The notes below the pieces were generated by a model. That model ran no database searches, had not been told where the DNA came from, and was given only the letters and a program-made list of their open reading frames with translations. 5,797 nt of DNA from Clostridia bacterium (GTDB taxonomy: Bacteria > Bacillota_A > Clostridia > Christensenellales > CAG-138): the NCBI GenBank assembly GCA_017394605.1, contig JAFPXU010000105.1:1-5797 (forward strand). The letters run 5' to 3'. The position numbers and the translations under genes were made by a program. How positions within the stretch are numbered: the first letter of the stretch is position 1; every line of letters starts with the position of its first letter. Below are positions 4,188 through 5,797 of the stretch, piece after piece.

Positions 4188-4931
4188 ATGGAATACCTGA
4201 TCATATGCATCTTAGCGCTTGCGGCGGGAACCGTGCAGTCGTTTACCGGATTCGGTGCGGGGGCAGTCATCATGTCGGTGCTGCCGTACATTTACGGCAT
4301 CACCATGTCGCCCGGCATCTGCCAGATCATCTGCATGGGGCTTGTCATTACCATGCTGATCCGGAGGAGAAAGTATATCCGCCTCAGGCAGATTCTTGTG
4401 CCGGCTGCCATTTTTTCCGTGTGCAGCGTTCTGGCCGTCCATTTCGTTCCGTCCTTTGACCGCAGGATCCTGACGATCGCGTTCGGCGTTTTTCTGATCG
4501 TGGTGTCCCTGTTCTCCCTTCTGCGGTTCTCGGATCTCAGGATCAGGGAATCCGTTCCCAACATGATCGTCGCAAGCTCCGTTTCCGGCATGCTGAGCGG
4601 GCTGTTCGGCGTCGGCGGACCGCTGATGGCGACCTATTTCGTTTCGATCACGGACGAATACGAAGTCTATCTCGCAAAAATGCAGATGATCTTCTTTATC
4701 TCGAATATCTTTACCATCTCCGCGCGCTTCATGGAGGGAATGGTTCCGTCGGGCGTGCTCCCGCTCTGCCTGCTTGGGATCGTGTTCATCGTCGCGGGGA
4801 ACTTCTGCGGGGAGTTCCTTTTAAACCGCGTCAGCACAAAATACGCGGACAGCAAAGGAATCGTGAAGAAAACCGTATACATTCTGGTGGGGGTCAGCGG
4901 GATCCTGACGATACTGAATCAGATTCTATAA
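4188..4931 (+). CDS. TauE/SafE family membrane transport protein (probable sulfur-anion permease)
   Basis: This 247-residue, strongly hydrophobic protein has about eight predicted membrane segments (roughly 2-36, 42-58, 69-87, 93-113, 126-152, 165-178, 186-208, 227-247). It shows the two-fold repeat of the family: QSFTGFGAG (17-25) early in the first half and SGLFGVGGP (137-145) early in the second. Length is typical. Characterised TauE/SafE members move sulfite, sulfoacetate or related organic sulfur anions across the inner membrane, and the family also holds many members of unknown substrate. Its position, divergent from a methionine/cysteine-attenuated ridA-metY operon, supports a sulfur substrate here but does not give the direction of transport. 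The ATG at 4188 is preceded by a weak GGAAGAG only 3 bases away, suggesting low or regulated translation. TAA is at 4929-4931. Confidence 0.88.
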   Translation: MEYLIICILALAAGTVQSFTGFGAGAVIMSVLPYIYGITMSPGICQIICMGLVITMLIRRRKYIRLRQILVPAAIFSVCSVLAVHFVPSFDRRILTIAFGVFLIVVSLFSLLRFSDLRIRESVPNMIVASSVSGMLSGLFGVGGPLMATYFVSITDEYEVYLAKMQMIFFISNIFTISARFMEGMVPSGVLPLCLLGIVFIVAGNFCGEFLLNRVSTKYADSKGIVKKTVYILVGVSGILTILNQIL

Positions 4932-4938
4932 CCGCTTT

Positions 4939-4975
4939 CAGCCGGCTCCGATCTCAGGTGAAACACGGCTGTTTT
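4939..4975 (+). terminator. Possible terminator after the TauE/SafE gene
   Basis: CAGCCG (4939-4944) pairs with CGGCTG (4966-4971) around a 21-base loop, followed by TTTTCCTTCT. The large loop makes it weaker than typical. A second hairpin, CCTTC..CCCG/CGGG.GAAGG with a GAA loop, follows at about 4976-4999 without a U tract. Confidence 0.45.
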
Positions 4976-5073
4976 CCTTCTGCCCGGAACGGGGGAAGGA
5001 AGGCAAAACCGGACCTTTTGTGAAAAGACGGATACGATTTTCCTGCCCGCGCGTGAATCACAGCATCCTGGCA

Positions 5074-5082
5074 TGGTATAAT
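5074..5082 (+). promoter_or_regulatory. Extended -10 promoter of the alcohol dehydrogenase gene
   Basis: TGGTATAAT (5074-5082) is a perfect TGnTATAAT extended -10 element. The -35 region (around 5053-5059) is poor, as is usual with extended -10 promoters. The predicted start near 5089 gives a 5' leader of about 27 bases. Confidence 0.7.
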
Positions 5083-5115
5083 AACAGTATCAATTTTCTG
5101 GAGGGAAACATACAT

Positions 5116-5797
5116 ATGGCAGTCAATCGGTTTGTTTTGAACGGCATCTCCTATCACGGACACGGGGCCATCAACGAGATCCCAGGCCTCATCAAGGCGC
5201 GCGGCCTGAAGAAGGCCTTCGTGGCTTCCGATCCGGACCTGGTACGCTTCGGCGTCACAAAAAGGGTTACCGATCTTCTGGAACAGAACGGCATCCCCTA
5301 TGAACTCTATTCCGATATCAAGCCCAATCCGACGATCGAGAATGTGCAGCACGGCGTGGACGCTTTCCGCGCGAGCGGCGCAGACTTCATGATCACCATC
5401 GGCGGCGGCTCTTCCATGGATACCGGCAAGGGCATCGGCATCATCGTCAACAATCCCGAATACTATGACGTCCGCTCCCTGGAGGGCGTTGCCCCCACGA
5501 AGAAGCGCACCGTCTTCACAATCGCCGTTCCGACGACCGGCGGAACCGGCGCGGAATCCACCATCAACTACGTCATCACCGACGTGGAGAAGAAGCGCAA
5601 ATTCGTCTGCGTCGACCCGAACGACATCCCCGACATCGCCGTGGTCGATCCCGACATGATGGCGTCGATGCCCAAGGGACTCACCGCCTCGACCGGTATG
5701 GACGCGCTGACCCACGCCATCGAGGGCTATACGACCGGCGCTGCATGGGAGCTTTCCGACTGCCTGAACCTGGAGGCGATCCAGCTGATCGCGAAGA
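5116..5797 (+). CDS. fucO: Iron-containing alcohol dehydrogenase, lactaldehyde reductase type (3' end outside window)
   Basis: The frame is open from ATG 5116 to the window edge: 227 of about 383 expected residues, the N-terminal nucleotide-binding domain and the start of the metal domain. It tracks E. coli FucO closely as I remember that sequence: ITIGGGSSMDTGK (93-105) with the GGGS dinucleotide-binding turn, NNPE (112-115), DVRSLEG (118-124), PTTGGTGAE (139-147), INYVITDVEKKRKFVCVDP (150-168), and GMDALTHAIEGY (194-205). D196 and H200 fall at the same numbers as two of the four iron ligands of FucO; the other two histidines lie beyond the edge. FucO interconverts lactaldehyde and 1,2-propanediol with NAD(H) in fucose/rhamnose use; related enzymes act on other short alcohols, so the substrate is probable, not certain. 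GGAGGG (5100-5105) sits 10 bases before the ATG. It has its own promoter and no obvious link to the sulfur genes. Confidence 0.9.
   Translation, partial: MAVNRFVLNGISYHGHGAINEIPGLIKARGLKKAFVASDPDLVRFGVTKRVTDLLEQNGIPYELYSDIKPNPTIENVQHGVDAFRASGADFMITIGGGSSMDTGKGIGIIVNNPEYYDVRSLEGVAPTKKRTVFTIAVPTTGGTGAESTINYVITDVEKKRKFVCVDPNDIPDIAVVDPDMMASMPKGLTASTGMDALTHAIEGYTTGAAWELSDCLNLEAIQLIAK

Noticed and set aside
4954..5715. 253-codon minus-strand ORF antisense to the fucO-like gene
   Set aside because: It is the shadow of a clear alcohol dehydrogenase, with a low-complexity His/Asp/Gly-rich composition and no recognised family.
1..5797. CRISPR array, tRNA or rRNA genes
   Set aside because: No regularly spaced repeats, cloverleaf-like segments or rRNA-like stretches were seen on either strand.

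Overview
The window looks like a piece of a moderately GC-rich Bacillota genome, most likely a gut-type Clostridia. The reasons are strong AGGAG-type ribosome binding sites, -35/-10 promoters of the housekeeping type, intrinsic terminators, a glycine-rich repeat surface protein of a kind common in gut Clostridia, and an IS200-type insertion. This placement is inferred from style and protein families, not from a marker gene.

Layout. Positions 1-972 (+) hold the 3' end of a large repeat-containing, probably exported protein, followed by a terminator-like hairpin. About 1066-1775 is an IS200-group insertion sequence. Its single-strand transposase gene is broken by a one-base deletion, but its terminal hairpins, its hairpin hiding the ribosome binding site and a structured 3' segment are preserved. 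Then comes a minus-strand sulfur amino acid operon, read right to left: promoter (4006-3978), a 24-residue Met/Cys leader peptide (3945-3871), an intrinsic terminator (3847-3820), ridA (3749-3369), a 256-base intercistronic leader with a second small Cys/Met-containing ORF, and metY (3112-1808). Divergent from it (+) is a TauE/SafE-family membrane protein (4188-4931). The window ends inside an iron-dependent alcohol dehydrogenase closely resembling lactaldehyde reductase FucO (5116 to the edge).

How the parts fit. MetY is a PLP enzyme that makes homocysteine (or cysteine) from an O-acetylated amino acid and sulfide. RidA removes the reactive enamine/imine by-products that PLP enzymes release. 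The divergent TauE/SafE protein is from a family that moves sulfite and other small sulfur anions. Together they read as a compact sulfur-assimilation locus.

The most interesting object is the operon leader. It has every part of a trp-style ribosome-mediated attenuator, with Met and Cys codons (Met-Arg-Cys-Met-Cys-Met) where trp has Trp codons. A 9-bp antiterminator pairing competes with the terminator, and a 7-bp pairing to the leader ribosome binding site competes with the antiterminator. A 14-bp perfect palindrome covering the -10/start region suggests an additional repressor. All regulatory claims are inferred from sequence complementarity and spacing; nothing was folded or searched computationally.
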